Below are positions 1 to 9,324 of a DNA stretch of 64,000 nucleotides, piece after piece (position 1 is the first letter of the stretch; each line of letters begins with the position of its first letter). Both the position numbers and the translations under genes were made by a program. This DNA is from Curtobacterium sp. MCLR17_036. Lineage in GTDB: Bacteria; Actinomycetota; Actinomycetes; Actinomycetales; Microbacteriaceae. The notes below the pieces were generated by a model. It saw only the letters and a program-made list of their open reading frames with translations. It was not told where the DNA came from and did not search any database. Location: the NCBI RefSeq assembly GCF_003234445.2, contig NZ_CP126269.1, positions 3,286,001-3,350,000 on the forward strand, given 5' to 3'.

Positions 1-1767
1 CGCCGCGGCGACGAGCGAGACCTCGGTCAGGAAGTCGGAGAGGGTGCCCTCGGGGTTGTTCTTCTGGAACTCGCGCGTGACGGCGACGAGTTCGTCGATG
101 TTGTCGGCGCGGGCGGCGTCCTGCGCGTCGGGCGACTTCCGCAGGTTCTCGAGCAGGCCGGAGCCGTCGAGGAGCTGCGTCAGCGTGTCGACGACCGGCT
201 GCGTCGGCGCCTTCTCGGAGACGGTGTCGAGCAGCCCCGCGAACTCCGTGATGGCGTTCCGCACCTTCGGGCCGAAGCCGAGTTCGCCGGCGTGCCGCAG
301 CGCGTCGCGCATCGTCGTCTCGTGCTCGTCGGCGTAGCGCTGCAGGGTCGTCTCGGTGACGGCACCGATGCCCCGCTTCGGCACGTTGAGGATGCGCCGC
401 AACGCCATCGGGTCGGCGGGGTTCGCGACCGTGATCAGGTACGCCATGGCGTCCTTGATCTCGGCGCGCTCGTAGAACTTCGTGCCGCCGAGCACCCGGT
501 ACGGGATCGCCGCACGGATGAAGATCTCCTCGAGCGCACGGGTCTGCGAGTTCGTCCGGTAGAACACCGCCATGTCGCGGTAGTCCATGCCGTCCTCGCG
601 CAGGCGCTGGATCTCGTCGGCGACGAACTGGGCCTCGTCGTGCCCGGTGTACCCGGTGAAGCCGACGATCTTCTCGCCCGCGCCGACGTCGGTGAACAGG
701 CTCTTCGCCTGCCGGTCGAAGTTGTTCGCGATGACGGCGTTCGCGGCGTCGAGGATGTTCTGCGTCGAGCGGTAGTTCTGCTCGAGCAGGATCGTCTTCG
801 AGTTCGGGAAGTCCCGCTCGAACTCGACGATGTTCCGGATGTCGGCCCCACGGAACGCGTAGATCGACTGGTCCGAGTCGCCGACCACCGTCAAGGAGGC
901 GGGGGCGATCGAGCCGTCGGTCTCGCGCATGCGGGCGACGTGCTGGCCGGCGTCCTCGAGCTTGTCGACCTGCTCGACCGGCACCGGCCGCGTGAGTTCG
1001 CGGATCAGGGCGTACTGCGCGTGGTTCGTGTCCTGGTACTCGTCGACCAGGATGAACCGGAAGCGGCGCTGGTACAGGGCGGCGACGTCCGGGAAGGCGC
1101 GGAACAGGAACACCGTCTGGCCGATGAGGTCGTCGAAGTCGAACGCGTTCGCCCGACGGAGCTCGTTCGTGTAGCGCCGGAACACCTCGGTGAACATGAC
1201 CTCTTGCGGGTCGTTCGCGTTGATGTTGCGCGCGTACGTGTCGATGTCCTGCAGCTCGTTCTTGAGCTTCGAGATCTTCGACGCCGCGGCGCCGACGGTC
1301 AGCCCGAGCGAGTCGGCCTCGAGCTCCTTGATGATCCGCTTGAGCAGGGCCCGCGAGTCGGCGGAGTCGTAGATCGTGAACGACTGCGGGAACCCGAAGC
1401 GCTCGGCCTCGCGGCGGAGGATCCGCACGCAGGCCGAGTGGAACGTCGAGATCCACATCCCCTCGGCCTCGCCGCCGACCAGCGCACGGACGCGCTCGCG
1501 CATCTCGGCGGCGGCCTTGTTCGTGAACGTGATCGCCAGGATCTGCGACGGCCAGGCCTCGCGGTTGGCGAGCAGCAGCGCGATGCGCCGCGTGAGCACG
1601 CTCGTCTTGCCGGAACCGGCTCCGGCCACGATCAGCAGGGACTCGCCGCGGTACTCGACGGCTTCCTTCTGCTGGGGGTTCAGACCCGCGGTGAACGGGT
1701 CCTCGTACGCACGGGCACCGGCGCCCGGCTCGGGCGTCGATTCGAAGGGGTCGAGCACGATCGTCAT
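1..1767 (-). CDS. pcrA: ATP-dependent DNA helicase PcrA/UvrD, truncated by window edge
   Basis: A superfamily 1A 3'-5' DNA helicase acting in repair and in clearing replication obstacles. The reading frame stays open from the ATG at 1767 to base 1, giving 589 codons without the C-terminus. Residues 49-55 form the Walker A motif GAGSGKT. Further in are the Walker B/DEYQDTNHAQY box, GDSDQSIYAFRGAD, and QNYRSTQNI, all diagnostic of UvrD/PcrA. A start at 1767 leaves a 40-residue N-terminal tail before the Q motif, normal for actinobacterial PcrA. There is no Shine-Dalgarno sequence; a TAGACT box ends 9 bases upstream, so the message is probably leaderless. That box contains the stop codon of the upstream phosphodiesterase gene. 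The family is certain; PcrA versus another UvrD paralogue is very likely but not proven. Confidence 0.95.
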   Translation of the reverse strand, partial: MTIVLDPFESTPEPGAGARAYEDPFTAGLNPQQKEAVEYRGESLLIVAGAGSGKTSVLTRRIALLLANREAWPSQILAITFTNKAAAEMRERVRALVGGEAEGMWISTFHSACVRILRREAERFGFPQSFTIYDSADSRALLKRIIKELEADSLGLTVGAAASKISKLKNELQDIDTYARNINANDPQEVMFTEVFRRYTNELRRANAFDFDDLIGQTVFLFRAFPDVAALYQRRFRFILVDEYQDTNHAQYALIRELTRPVPVEQVDKLEDAGQHVARMRETDGSIAPASLTVVGDSDQSIYAFRGADIRNIVEFERDFPNSKTILLEQNYRSTQNILDAANAVIANNFDRQAKSLFTDVGAGEKIVGFTGYTGHDEAQFVADEIQRLREDGMDYRDMAVFYRTNSQTRALEEIFIRAAIPYRVLGGTKFYERAEIKDAMAYLITVANPADPMALRRILNVPKRGIGAVTETTLQRYADEHETTMRDALRHAGELGFGPKVRNAITEFAGLLDTVSEKAPTQPVVDTLTQLLDGSGLLENLRKSPDAQDAARADNIDELVAVTREFQKNNPEGTLSDFLTEVSLVAAA

Positions 1768-1776
1768 GTCCGGGAC

Positions 1777-1782
1777 AGTCTA
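1777..1782 (-). promoter_or_regulatory. -10 box of the helicase gene (leaderless type)
   Basis: TAGACT on the minus strand, separated by 9 bases from the ATG at 1767. It fits the actinobacterial TANNNT consensus. No -35 element is convincing. Confidence 0.5.
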
Positions 1783-2790
1783 GGCGCGACCCCCGACAGC
1801 AGACCGTGCCAGGACGGCCAGGTCGGTGTGGTCGGCGAAGACACCGTCGACCCCGGTCCGGACCACCGAGGTGTACCAGCGCTCCCAGTCACCGAAGGCC
1901 GCGACCTCGCCGCCCCGACGCAGCGGACCCGGCAGGAACCGGTTCTCCGGTCGGAGGGTCCACGTGTAGACCGCGAGCCCGGCGGCGTGGGCGCGGTCGA
2001 CGATCGCGCTCCGCACCGGCGTCGGGTCCTCGAGCGCGACGCTGTCCACCCCGGCCATGAGCGTGCCGAGGTCGACGCTGATGCCGTGGAACTCCGTCGC
2101 GGAGGACGCGAGCGCGTCCTCGGAACGCTCCGCGGCGTAGGTGGGAGCCAGCGACCCGTGGGACGCGACCTCGTCGGGGGCGCTGCCACGGGCCTCCTGC
2201 AGGTACACCAGCCGACCGCCCGTGCGCCGCTCGCGCAGGTCGCGGAGCACGCCCTTCTCGAAGCTCTCGACCGTGAGCCGCTCGTCGCGGCGCCACCCGG
2301 CGTCGCCGAGCGCGCGGTCGACGAGCTCGCCCATCGGGAAGCCCGCGCGGTCGAAGAAGGCCGCGTGCTTGACCTCGGCGACGAGGCCGACGGGACGGGG
2401 CGCGGCGTCGAGGATCGCGAGCAGGTCCTCGAGGCGCAGGACCGGTTCCTCGCCGTCGTGCTCGGCCGACCCGGGCCGCAGCGCGGGCAGGCGCTCCCGG
2501 GTGCGGAGCGTCTGCAGCTCCGCCCACGTGAAGTCCTCGGTGAACCAGCCCGTCAGCGTCTGCCCGTCGACCGTCTTCGTCGTGCGCAGGTGCCGGAACT
2601 CCGGGCGGTCGGCGACGTCGGTGGTGCCGGACACCTCGTTCTCGTGGCGGAGCACGAGCACGCCGTCCTTCGTCGGCACGAGGTCCGGCTCGATCGCGTC
2701 GGCGCCGAGCTCGATCGCGAGCTCGTAGGCGCTCCGCGAGTGCTCGGGGCGGTAGCCGGACGCGCCGCGGTGGGCGATGACGAGGGTCAT
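1780..2790 (-). CDS. glpQ: glycerophosphodiester phosphodiesterase
   Basis: A cytosolic GDPD-family enzyme of 336 residues, with no signal peptide, that hydrolyses glycerophosphodiesters to glycerol-3-phosphate and an alcohol. The N-terminus carries the family signature: His7-Arg8 in IAHRGASGYRPEH, Glu34 and Asp36 in IEPDLVPTKDG, and His49 in LVLRHE, the metal and catalytic residues. The C-terminal part has the usual TIM-barrel motifs (VYTWTLRPEN, GVDGVFADH). The product could feed the glycerol-3-phosphate dehydrogenase encoded 8 kb away. A TAGGGT box lies 6 bases upstream of the start with no ribosome site, so this gene too looks leaderless. The name is by family; substrate range is not visible. 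Confidence 0.92.
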   Translation of the reverse strand: MTLVIAHRGASGYRPEHSRSAYELAIELGADAIEPDLVPTKDGVLVLRHENEVSGTTDVADRPEFRHLRTTKTVDGQTLTGWFTEDFTWAELQTLRTRERLPALRPGSAEHDGEEPVLRLEDLLAILDAAPRPVGLVAEVKHAAFFDRAGFPMGELVDRALGDAGWRRDERLTVESFEKGVLRDLRERRTGGRLVYLQEARGSAPDEVASHGSLAPTYAAERSEDALASSATEFHGISVDLGTLMAGVDSVALEDPTPVRSAIVDRAHAAGLAVYTWTLRPENRFLPGPLRRGGEVAAFGDWERWYTSVVRTGVDGVFADHTDLAVLARSAVGGRA

Positions 2791-2796
2791 GGCGCG

Positions 2797-2802
2797 ACCC
2801 TA
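2797..2802 (-). promoter_or_regulatory. -10 box of the phosphodiesterase gene (leaderless type)
   Basis: TAGGGT on the minus strand, 6 bases before the ATG at 2790. Confidence 0.45.
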
Positions 2803-2897
2803 CTGGCCGCGGGTGACCGTGGGGACGGCGTGGGTCACGGGACACACGCGAGCCGCCGGGGGCCGCCGTTCCCAGCCCGCCGACCGAGCATCGCCGC

Positions 2898-3875
2898 ATG
2901 ACCGTCCGATCGCTGTCCACCGCCGTCGAGGCACGGATCGACCGCGCCGCCCGCCGCCTGCTCGACGCCGGGCACCAGCCGCGCCGACCCGCCCGCCGGT
3001 TCGTCACCGAGTTCCTGGTGTTCGGCGCGAAGCAGGCCTGGGCGTGCACCTTCGGTGCCCTCCTGCTCGCGACGATGGCCGTCGTGCACCTCACCGTGCC
3101 GGCGGCGGTGCGGAACGACGTGCTGACCGTCGCCGCCGTGCTGCTGCAGGTCGGCATGCTCGTGTTCGGGCTCGAGACCGTGCGGGAGCTCCGCGTGGTG
3201 CTGCTCTTCCACGTCGTCGGCACCGTCATGGAGGTCTTCAAGACCCACATGGGGTCGTGGTCGTACGGCTCCGGCGGCCTGCTCGTCGTCGCCGGGGTAC
3301 CGCTGTTCTCCGGCTTCATGTACGGCGCGGTCGGGTCGTACCTGGTGCGCGTGCACCGCCTGTTCGACCTGCGCTTCGACCGGTACCCCCGGCAGTGGGC
3401 GCTCGCGGTCGTCGCGGGGGCCGTCTACCTGAACTTCTTCGGCCACCACTTCGTGGCCGACGCCCGGTACGTCCTGCTCGTGCTCGTGCTGCTGCTCTTC
3501 GCCCGCACGACCATGCACGTGCGGGTGCACCGGGCGACGCTGCGGATGCCCGTGCTCCTGGCGATGGGTCTCGTCGCCCTGTTCGTCTGGGCCGCCGAGG
3601 ACGTCGCGACCTGGGCAGGCGCCTGGACCTACCCGGCGCAGGCGGCGGCATGGCAGCCCGTGGCGCCGACGAAGATCGTCGCGTGGTTCCTGCTCATGAC
3701 GATCTCGATCGCCCTCGTCACCTGGCTCCACCCCGCTGACTCCACCCCGCAGCGGACTCCCGAGCAGTTCGCGGCACGCGTGCAGCGCATCCCCATAGGC
3801 TGCTCGCGTCAGGGCCTCACCGGCCCGCGTCCGCTCGCCGCGAATCCTCAGCCTTCCGCGGTCGAGCGCACTTAG
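2898..3875 (+). CDS. DUF817 family integral membrane protein
   Basis: A 325-residue multipass membrane protein of unknown function. About seven to eight hydrophobic segments run from residue 50 to 275, with the family-typical stretches FGAKQAWACTFGALLL, FKTHMGSWSY and YLNFFGHHFVADARY. The histidine- and aspartate-rich motif between helices is conserved in DUF817. The last 45 residues are polar, Pro/Gln-rich and have no family match, so the functional part probably ends near residue 280. It is divergent from the phosphodiesterase gene. Its stop codon lies within the -10 box of the next gene. No role can be assigned from context. Confidence 0.85.
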   Translation: MTVRSLSTAVEARIDRAARRLLDAGHQPRRPARRFVTEFLVFGAKQAWACTFGALLLATMAVVHLTVPAAVRNDVLTVAAVLLQVGMLVFGLETVRELRVVLLFHVVGTVMEVFKTHMGSWSYGSGGLLVVAGVPLFSGFMYGAVGSYLVRVHRLFDLRFDRYPRQWALAVVAGAVYLNFFGHHFVADARYVLLVLVLLLFARTTMHVRVHRATLRMPVLLAMGLVALFVWAAEDVATWAGAWTYPAQAAAWQPVAPTKIVAWFLLMTISIALVTWLHPADSTPQRTPEQFAARVQRIPIGCSRQGLTGPRPLAANPQPSAVERT

Positions 3876-3878
3876 GCT
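3873..3878 (+). promoter_or_regulatory. -10 box upstream of Bax inhibitor-1 family gene
   Basis: TAGGCT, overlapping the stop codon of the DUF817 gene. It is followed by a strong ribosome binding site, AAGGAAGAGG, 7 bases before the ATG at 3912. Confidence 0.45.
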
Positions 3879-3911
3879 GAGAGGACTCGAATCTCCAAGG
3901 AAGAGGACACC

Positions 3912-4772
3912 ATGGCCTTCAAGCCCGGTTTCGACCAGTCCCCCGCCTTCAACGACCAGGGACGCAACGCCTGGGGCGGCGCGGCCGGTCAGCAGCAGGC
4001 CGGCTGGGGACAGACCCCGCAGCAGGCGAAGGGCGGGATGACCCCCGACCAGCTGCAGTACATGTACGACCGCCCGGCGGCCTCCACGGTCGACACGGAC
4101 CGCATGTCGTACGAGGACACCATCGTCAAGACGCTGCTCGCCTTCGGCGTGCTCATCGTCGGTGCGGTCGCCGGCTGGAACCTGCCGCCCGCGGTGTGGA
4201 TCGTCGGCGCGATCGTGGGCTTCGTGCTCGCGCTCGTCAACACCTTCAAGAAGAAGCCGTCGGCGGGCCTCGTCCTGGCGTACGCGTTCTTCGAGGGGCT
4301 GTTCGTCGGCGGGATCTCCGGGTACTACGACACCGCGTTCGACGGCATCGTGCCGCAGGCCGTGTTCGGCACGCTCGGTGTGTTCTTCGTGACGCTGCTG
4401 CTGTTCCGATCCGGCAAGGTCCGCGCGACGCCGAAGGCCACGCGCTTCTTCCTCATCGCGATCGTCGGCTACATGGCGTTCTCGCTGGTCAACGTCGTCC
4501 TGATGATCACCGGTGTGACGCAGAGCGCGTTCGGCCTGCTCGGCGTGACCCTGTTCGGCATCCCCCTCGGTGTGCTCATCGGCATCTTCGTCGTCGTCAT
4601 GGCGGCGTACTCGCTCATCCTCGACTTCGACCAGATCAAGACCGGCGTCGAGCGCGGCGCGCCGCGCGTCTACGCCTGGACGGCGGCGTTCGGCCTCATC
4701 GTGACGCTCGTCTGGCTGTACCTCGAGATCCTGCGCATCCTCGCGATCGTGGCGAGCAGCTCGCGCAACTGA
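3912..4772 (+). CDS. Bax inhibitor-1/YccA family membrane protein
   Basis: A 286-residue protein of the BI-1/YccA (UPF0005) family, proposed pH-sensitive ion or calcium leak channels. A Gly/Gln-rich cytoplasmic N-terminus (residues 1-60) precedes seven predicted membrane helices. The C-terminal helix has the family pattern SLILDFDQIKTGVERGAP, containing the acidic pair found in the pore region. This long N-terminal tail is normal in actinobacterial members. The start is fixed by a strong AAGGAAGAGG site. A perfect 15-bp hairpin follows the stop, so this is probably a single-gene transcript. The physiological role is unknown. Confidence 0.93.
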   Translation: MAFKPGFDQSPAFNDQGRNAWGGAAGQQQAGWGQTPQQAKGGMTPDQLQYMYDRPAASTVDTDRMSYEDTIVKTLLAFGVLIVGAVAGWNLPPAVWIVGAIVGFVLALVNTFKKKPSAGLVLAYAFFEGLFVGGISGYYDTAFDGIVPQAVFGTLGVFFVTLLLFRSGKVRATPKATRFFLIAIVGYMAFSLVNVVLMITGVTQSAFGLLGVTLFGIPLGVLIGIFVVVMAAYSLILDFDQIKTGVERGAPRVYAWTAAFGLIVTLVWLYLEILRILAIVASSSRN

Positions 4773-4787
4773 TCCACCCCGCACCAC

Positions 4788-4821
4788 ACGGAGGGCCCCG
4801 GCACACGCCGGGGCCCTCCGT
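4788..4821 (+). terminator. hairpin terminator after Bax inhibitor-1 gene
   Basis: Perfect 15-bp inverted repeat (4788-4802 and 4807-4821) with a 4-base loop, 16 bases past the stop. There is no U-tract, as is common in high-GC actinobacteria. Confidence 0.8.
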
Positions 4822-4888
4822 CGTTCCCGTGGGGTCGGCCGAGGTCGGGGGGCCGCCGAGGTCGCGCGACGTGCCGCACGTGCGTCGT

Positions 4889-4945
4889 CGAGGTCGCACG
4901 AACCGCCGCTCGACGACCCGGCAGGCGGCAGTTCGTGCGACCTCG
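4889..4945. repeat. 15-bp inverted repeat with 27-base spacer
   Basis: CGAGGTCGCACGAAC (4889-4903) is repeated inverted at 4931-4945. It lies between the convergent Bax-inhibitor and guaA genes, bracketed by the two terminators, so it is not needed as a terminator. Flanking bases continue to pair partially (CCGCC/GGCGG). Confidence 0.7.
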
Positions 4946-4987
4946 GCGCCCGCCCGGCGCCCGCCGGCCGGCCGGACCCCGGACGCA

Positions 4988-5022
4988 CGGAGGCCCGGCA
5001 CGCAGGGCGTGCCGGGCCTCCG
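4988..5022 (-). terminator. guaA hairpin terminator with GGAGGCCCGG core
   Basis: Perfect 16-bp stem (4988-5003 and 5007-5022) with a 3-base loop, 17 bases beyond the guaA stop. It carries the GGAGGCCCGG core shared by other hairpins in the window. Confidence 0.8.
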
Positions 5023-5038
5023 GACGGTCAGGGGAGGA

Positions 5039-6619
5039 CTACTCCCACTCGATCGTCCCCGGCGGCTTCGACGTGACGTCGAGCACGACGCGGTTGACGT
5101 CGGGGACCTCGTTCGTGATCCGGTTCGAGATCTTCGCCAGGGTGTCGTACGGCAGACGCGTCCAGTCGGCGGTCATGGCGTCCTCGGACGAGACCGGACG
5201 GAGCACGATCGGGTGCCCGTAGGTCCGGCCGTCGCCCTGCACGCCCACGGATCGGACGTCGGCGAGCAGCACGACCGGGCACTGCCAGATCTCCTCGTCG
5301 AGGCCGGCCGCGGTGAGTTCCTCGCGGGCGATCTTGTCGGCCGCGCGGAGCAGTTCGAGGCGGTCCTTCGTGACCTCGCCGACGATGCGGATGCCGAGGC
5401 CCGGGCCGGGGAACGGCTGACGGCCGACGATGACCTCGGGCAGGCCGAGCTCGCGGCCGACGGCACGGACCTCGTCCTTGAACAGGGTGCGCAGCGGCTC
5501 GACGAGCTCGAACGTCATGTCCTCGGGCAGGCCGCCCACGTTGTGGTGCGACTTGATGTTCGCGGTGCCCGCTCCGCCGCCGGACTCGACGACGTCGGGG
5601 TAGAGCGTGCCCTGCACGAGGAACTTGACCTCGGCGTCGGTGTCCGAGGCCTTCGCCTCGAGCACGAGCGCCTCGGCGGCACCCTCGAAGGTGCGGATGA
5701 ACTCACGCCCGATGATCTTGCGCTTCTGCTCCGGGTCGCTCACGCCGGCGAGGGCGTCGAGGAACTGCTCCTCGGCGTCCACTGTGACGAGCCGGACACC
5801 GGTGGAGGCGACGTAGTCCTCCTCCACCTGCTTGCGCTCGTCGGCGCGGAGGAGCCCGTGGTCGACGAAGACGCAGGTCAACTGGTCACCGACGGCCTTG
5901 TGCACCAGGGCCGCGGCGACGGCGGAGTCGACACCGCCGGAGAGCCCGGCGATCACCCGTGCGGAACCGACCTGCTCGCGGATGCGCGCGACCTGCTCCT
6001 CGATGACGTTGCTCGAGTTCCAGTCGCCGGGCAGCCCGGCGGCACGGTGCAGGAAGTTCTCGAGGACGGCCTGGCCGTGCGCGGAGTGCTTCACCTCGGG
6101 GTGCCACTGCACGCCGTAGAGCTTGCGCTCGTCGGACGCGAAGGCCGCGACGGGCGTCGAGGCGCTCGACGCCAGGACCTCGAAGCCCTCCGGCGCCTTG
6201 GCCACGGAGTCGCCGTGCGACATCCAGGTGACCTGCGACGCCGGCTGGTCGCCGAGCAGGACGCTGTCCGTGCCGGTGACGTCGACGTCGGTGGCGCCGT
6301 ACTCGCGCAGGCCGGTGTTCGCGACCTCGCCGCCGAGGGCGGTCGCCATCGCCTGGAAGCCGTAGCAGATGCCGAGCACGGGGACGCCGAGCTCGAGGAT
6401 CTCGCCGTCGAGGGACGGGGCGCCGTCCTCGTACACGGACGACGGGCCACCGGACAGCACGATGGCCGCCGGGTCCTTCGCGCGGATCTCCTCCGCGGTC
6501 ATCGAGTGCGGGACGATCTCGCTGTAGACGTTCGCTTCACGGACCCGACGCGCGATGAGCTGCGCGTACTGGGCCCCGAAGTCGACGACGAGGACGGGAC
6601 GCTGTTCGGTCTCGCTCAC
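5039..6619 (-). CDS. guaA: GMP synthase (glutamine-hydrolysing)
   Basis: Converts XMP to GMP with glutamine and ATP, the last step of guanine nucleotide synthesis. The 526 residues match the full-length bifunctional form. The N-terminal class I glutamine amidotransferase has Cys85 in GICYGFQAM and the His173/Glu175 pair in QWHPEVKHS. The ATP pyrophosphatase domain has the SGGVDS P-loop at 227-232, and the C-terminus has the dimerisation domain ending TIEWE. It starts at GTG 6619, overlapping the DUF3817 stop by 4 bases (GTGA), so the two are translationally coupled. guaB and guaB3 lie 7-16 kb away. Confidence 0.98.
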   Translation of the reverse strand: MSETEQRPVLVVDFGAQYAQLIARRVREANVYSEIVPHSMTAEEIRAKDPAAIVLSGGPSSVYEDGAPSLDGEILELGVPVLGICYGFQAMATALGGEVANTGLREYGATDVDVTGTDSVLLGDQPASQVTWMSHGDSVAKAPEGFEVLASSASTPVAAFASDERKLYGVQWHPEVKHSAHGQAVLENFLHRAAGLPGDWNSSNVIEEQVARIREQVGSARVIAGLSGGVDSAVAAALVHKAVGDQLTCVFVDHGLLRADERKQVEEDYVASTGVRLVTVDAEEQFLDALAGVSDPEQKRKIIGREFIRTFEGAAEALVLEAKASDTDAEVKFLVQGTLYPDVVESGGGAGTANIKSHHNVGGLPEDMTFELVEPLRTLFKDEVRAVGRELGLPEVIVGRQPFPGPGLGIRIVGEVTKDRLELLRAADKIAREELTAAGLDEEIWQCPVVLLADVRSVGVQGDGRTYGHPIVLRPVSSEDAMTADWTRLPYDTLAKISNRITNEVPDVNRVVLDVTSKPPGTIEWE

Positions 6620-7062
6620 CGAGCGGCCTCCTTCTCACGCTGCTGGGCAGCGATCAGGTCGTGGTAGGTGTCCATGGCCTTCTGCTGCATGCGGTGTTCG
6701 ACCACGAAGGACATGAACGGGATGATGCCCCCGAGGGCGATGAGCAGGAAGCGCGACGGCCTCCAGCGCATGATGCTCCACAGACGGAAGTCGGTGAAGA
6801 GGTAGAGGACGTACAGCCAGCCGTGCGCGATGAGGATCGCGATCGACAGGTTGAACGTGCCGGGTGCTTCGCCGGCGGTGCCGTTGGGCACGAAGAACGG
6901 CCCCTTGCCGAGCTGCATCTCGAGCTGCAGCGGCGTGTACTTGATGACGACCTCGATCACGAGGGCCAGGAGCAGCACACCGGTGATGTAGGCGGAGACG
7001 CGGTACCACTTCACCGCACCCGGGATCTTCGGGACGTCGCGGGTCCGGACGGTCAGTGCCAT
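6616..7062 (-). CDS. DUF3817 domain membrane protein
   Basis: A 148-residue protein with three to four hydrophobic segments: about residues 22-42, 75-95 and 105-125. It matches DUF3817 through [21 protein letters not shown] and the following glycine-rich helix ending FMSFVVEHR. The C-terminus is a charged helix rich in Gln and Lys. It sits 10 bases downstream of the SURF1 gene and overlaps guaA by 4 bases. This SURF1-DUF3817-guaA order hints at joint expression, although no biochemical role is known for DUF3817. Confidence 0.88.
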   Translation of the reverse strand: MALTVRTRDVPKIPGAVKWYRVSAYITGVLLLALVIEVVIKYTPLQLEMQLGKGPFFVPNGTAGEAPGTFNLSIAILIAHGWLYVLYLFTDFRLWSIMRWRPSRFLLIALGGIIPFMSFVVEHRMQQKAMDTYHDLIAAQQREKEAAR

Positions 7063-7072
7063 GTCGTCGATC

Positions 7073-7849
7073 CTACCGTCGGAGCGCGGCGGCTTCGGCG
7101 GCCAGGGCCTCGTCGCGCTCGTCCTCCTGCTCGCGCTCCCACGCGTCCTTCACGAACCGGTACCAGAGGAACACCGCGAAGCCGGCGAAGACCACCCACT
7201 CGATCGCGTAGAACAGGTTGAGCCAGTCGAACTGGACCTCGCGCGACGGGGCGCGGTCCGCGATGGTGCCGAGGTCGGCGGCCTGCGCGGTCGCGCCGTC
7301 GGCGACGACGTACCCGAGGTACATCCGGTCGTCGAAGGCCTGCCAGGTGTTCACGAACCGTGCCGGGGCGACCGCCGAGTACTCGGCGCGCTTGTAGGTG
7401 TCCTGGTCGGGCGACTCGGCCGGGTAGTACCGGCCCTGGATCGTCAGCGTCTGCCCGTCCGCCAGACGGTCACCGCCGGCGACGGCGTCCGCCCGTCGGT
7501 CGGACCACCCGATGACGACCGGGAGGCTCGCCCCACCGTCCGAGTCCACCAGGTGTCCGACGGTCTGGTACGTCCCACCCCCGGTGCGGCCCGTCAGGAC
7601 GGTCGTGTCCCCGGCGACGAACGTGCCGGAGACCGTCACCTTCTGCCCGGCGAGGGTCTCGCTGACCGGCTTCTCCGGGGTGGTGACGGCGTCGAGGGTC
7701 TTGCGCGTCTCGGTGGTCGCCGGCAGGGGCTTGCCGTTGGCGATGCTCCGTTCGAGCTGCCACTTGCCGAGTCCGGCGAAGACCGCCGCCAGCACGAGCG
7801 CCAGCAGCAGCAGCGCGATCCACTTCGGTCGTCGGGCAACGGCCCACAT
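7073..7849 (-). CDS. SURF1 family cytochrome oxidase assembly protein
   Basis: A 258-residue SURF1-like protein, in characterised relatives a factor for cytochrome c oxidase assembly in the cytoplasmic membrane. One membrane helix near the N-terminus (residues 10-30) precedes the conserved LGKWQLERS box. A second helix near residue 215-235 (AIEWVVFAGFAVFLWYRF) closes the large extracytoplasmic domain. The charged C-terminal tail is Glu/Arg/Ala-rich. It lies 5 bases after the antiporter gene and 10 before DUF3817, inside a five-gene minus-strand run. Oxidase genes are not in the window. Confidence 0.92.
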   Translation of the reverse strand: MWAVARRPKWIALLLLALVLAAVFAGLGKWQLERSIANGKPLPATTETRKTLDAVTTPEKPVSETLAGQKVTVSGTFVAGDTTVLTGRTGGGTYQTVGHLVDSDGGASLPVVIGWSDRRADAVAGGDRLADGQTLTIQGRYYPAESPDQDTYKRAEYSAVAPARFVNTWQAFDDRMYLGYVVADGATAQAADLGTIADRAPSREVQFDWLNLFYAIEWVVFAGFAVFLWYRFVKDAWEREQEDERDEALAAEAAALRR

Positions 7850-7854
7850 CTGTA

Positions 7855-9321
7855 TCAGTACTCCGGATCGCGCTGGCGGACCGGGCGTTCGGGGCGCTCG
7901 GCGGGGATCTCGACCGGCGACGTCACGGGGTCGGACGTCGCATCGGGCGTCTCATTCTCGCGCTCGTCCCTGCCAGCGGCCTCCACGAGGGCGAACTCCT
8001 CGGCGAACTGGCGGTCGCGTTCGGCCCGGCGGGCGGCCGCGGCGGCGTCCTGGTCGGCGACCCCGGCGACCGCTGCGGCGTCGACGGCGTCGTCGAGCGC
8101 GGGGCTCGTGCGGCGGCCGAGGCGGTCGCGCAGCCTTGTACGGAGCCGCGCGACGCGCGCCGGTCGCACGACGAGCCGGCCGATCCGGTCCGAGTTCACC
8201 GCGAGCAGCGGCCCGAGGATCGCCATGACGAGGACGTAGAGGCCGGCGAACGCGGTGATCCGGGACTCGAGTCCGGCGGCCGCCGACAGCGTCGCGAGGA
8301 TGAGCGCGAACTCGCCGCGGTTCACCAGGATGACCGCGGTGTTGATGCCCTGCTGCACGTCGAAGCCGTTCATCCGCGCGACCAGCTGGCCGGCGACGGC
8401 GTTCAGGACGACCGTCATCCCGATGGCGCCGAGGACCGGCCAGAGCACCTCGCCGAAGGTCGACAGGTCGAGGCCGAGGCCGAAGTTCACGAAGAAGAAC
8501 GCGGCGAACACGTCGCGCATCGGCAGGGCGAGCTGCTCGATGCGGTCGCGGTACCGGGTGGCACCGCAGAGCAGGCCGATGACGAAGGCGCCGATGGCGT
8601 CGGTCACGCCGAGCAGGTCGCCGATGCCGCCGAACATCACGGCGAGCCCGAAGAACAGGACCGTGAACAGCTCGTCGTCGCGCGTCGCGAAGATCTTCGA
8701 GACCCACTTGCCCGCGAAGCGCGCGAGCGTGAACATCACGATGAGGAACCCGAACGCGAGCGCGAGCTTGCCGACCACGGCCCAGGCGTTCGTGTCGCCG
8801 GACAGCACGACGGAGACGATCGCCAGGTAGATGGCGATGAAGACGTCCTCGATGACCGTGACGCCGAGGATCATCGGGGTCTCGTCGTTCGCCAGGCGTC
8901 GCAGCTCGATGAGGAGCTTCGTCACGATCGCGCTCGACGACGTCGCGGTCATGCCCGCGATGATCAGGGCTTCGCGGGTGCCCCAGCCGAGCGAGAACCC
9001 GAAGGCGAACCCGACGCCCATGTTGATGGCGACGTACGTGCCACCGGACACCAGGAGCTTGCCGGCGTTGCCGTAGAACTCCTCTTGGTCGAACTCCAAC
9101 CCGAGGTTGAACAGCAGCAGGATGAGCCCGAATGTCGCGATGAGCTCGATGGTGTGGGACTCGACGTTCAGCCCGATCCACGGGGTGTGCGGGCTCGCGA
9201 TGAGTCCCACCACCATGTAGACCGGGATCGCCGGCAGCCCGATGGTCTTGCCGAGCCGCCCCAGGACGTAGGCGATGACGAAGAGCACACCGATGGTGAG
9301 CAGCTCACCACCCAGGTGCAT
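7855..9321 (-). CDS. cation:proton antiporter, KhtU/KefB-like (CPA2)
   Basis: A 488-residue monovalent cation/proton antiporter with about 12-13 membrane helices over residues 5-380. Conserved segments include FNLGLEFDQEEF, GMTATSSSAIVTKLL and FFVNFGLGLDL, all typical of the CPA2 fold. A hydrophilic C-terminal tail rich in Asp, Arg and Ala (about 100 residues) extends into the cytoplasm and lacks a TrkA-N domain. Its regulatory partner is instead the separate gene 3 bases upstream, the arrangement of Bacillus KhtT-KhtU potassium efflux. Sodium versus potassium preference cannot be read from the sequence. Confidence 0.92.
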   Translation of the reverse strand: MHLGGELLTIGVLFVIAYVLGRLGKTIGLPAIPVYMVVGLIASPHTPWIGLNVESHTIELIATFGLILLLFNLGLEFDQEEFYGNAGKLLVSGGTYVAINMGVGFAFGFSLGWGTREALIIAGMTATSSSAIVTKLLIELRRLANDETPMILGVTVIEDVFIAIYLAIVSVVLSGDTNAWAVVGKLALAFGFLIVMFTLARFAGKWVSKIFATRDDELFTVLFFGLAVMFGGIGDLLGVTDAIGAFVIGLLCGATRYRDRIEQLALPMRDVFAAFFFVNFGLGLDLSTFGEVLWPVLGAIGMTVVLNAVAGQLVARMNGFDVQQGINTAVILVNRGEFALILATLSAAAGLESRITAFAGLYVLVMAILGPLLAVNSDRIGRLVVRPARVARLRTRLRDRLGRRTSPALDDAVDAAAVAGVADQDAAAAARRAERDRQFAEEFALVEAAGRDERENETPDATSDPVTSPVEIPAERPERPVRQRDPEY

Positions 9322-9324
9322 GCG

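Noticed and set aside
3877..3900. tRNA-like T-loop sequence (ACTCGAATCTCC)
   Set aside because: No cloverleaf can be built around it; it is the promoter and leader of the Bax inhibitor-1 family gene.
4196..6667. An open frame of more than 800 codons on the plus strand opposite guaA
   Set aside because: Composition is Arg/Ala/Asp-rich with no domain; it is a shadow of high-GC codon usage opposite a well-supported gene.
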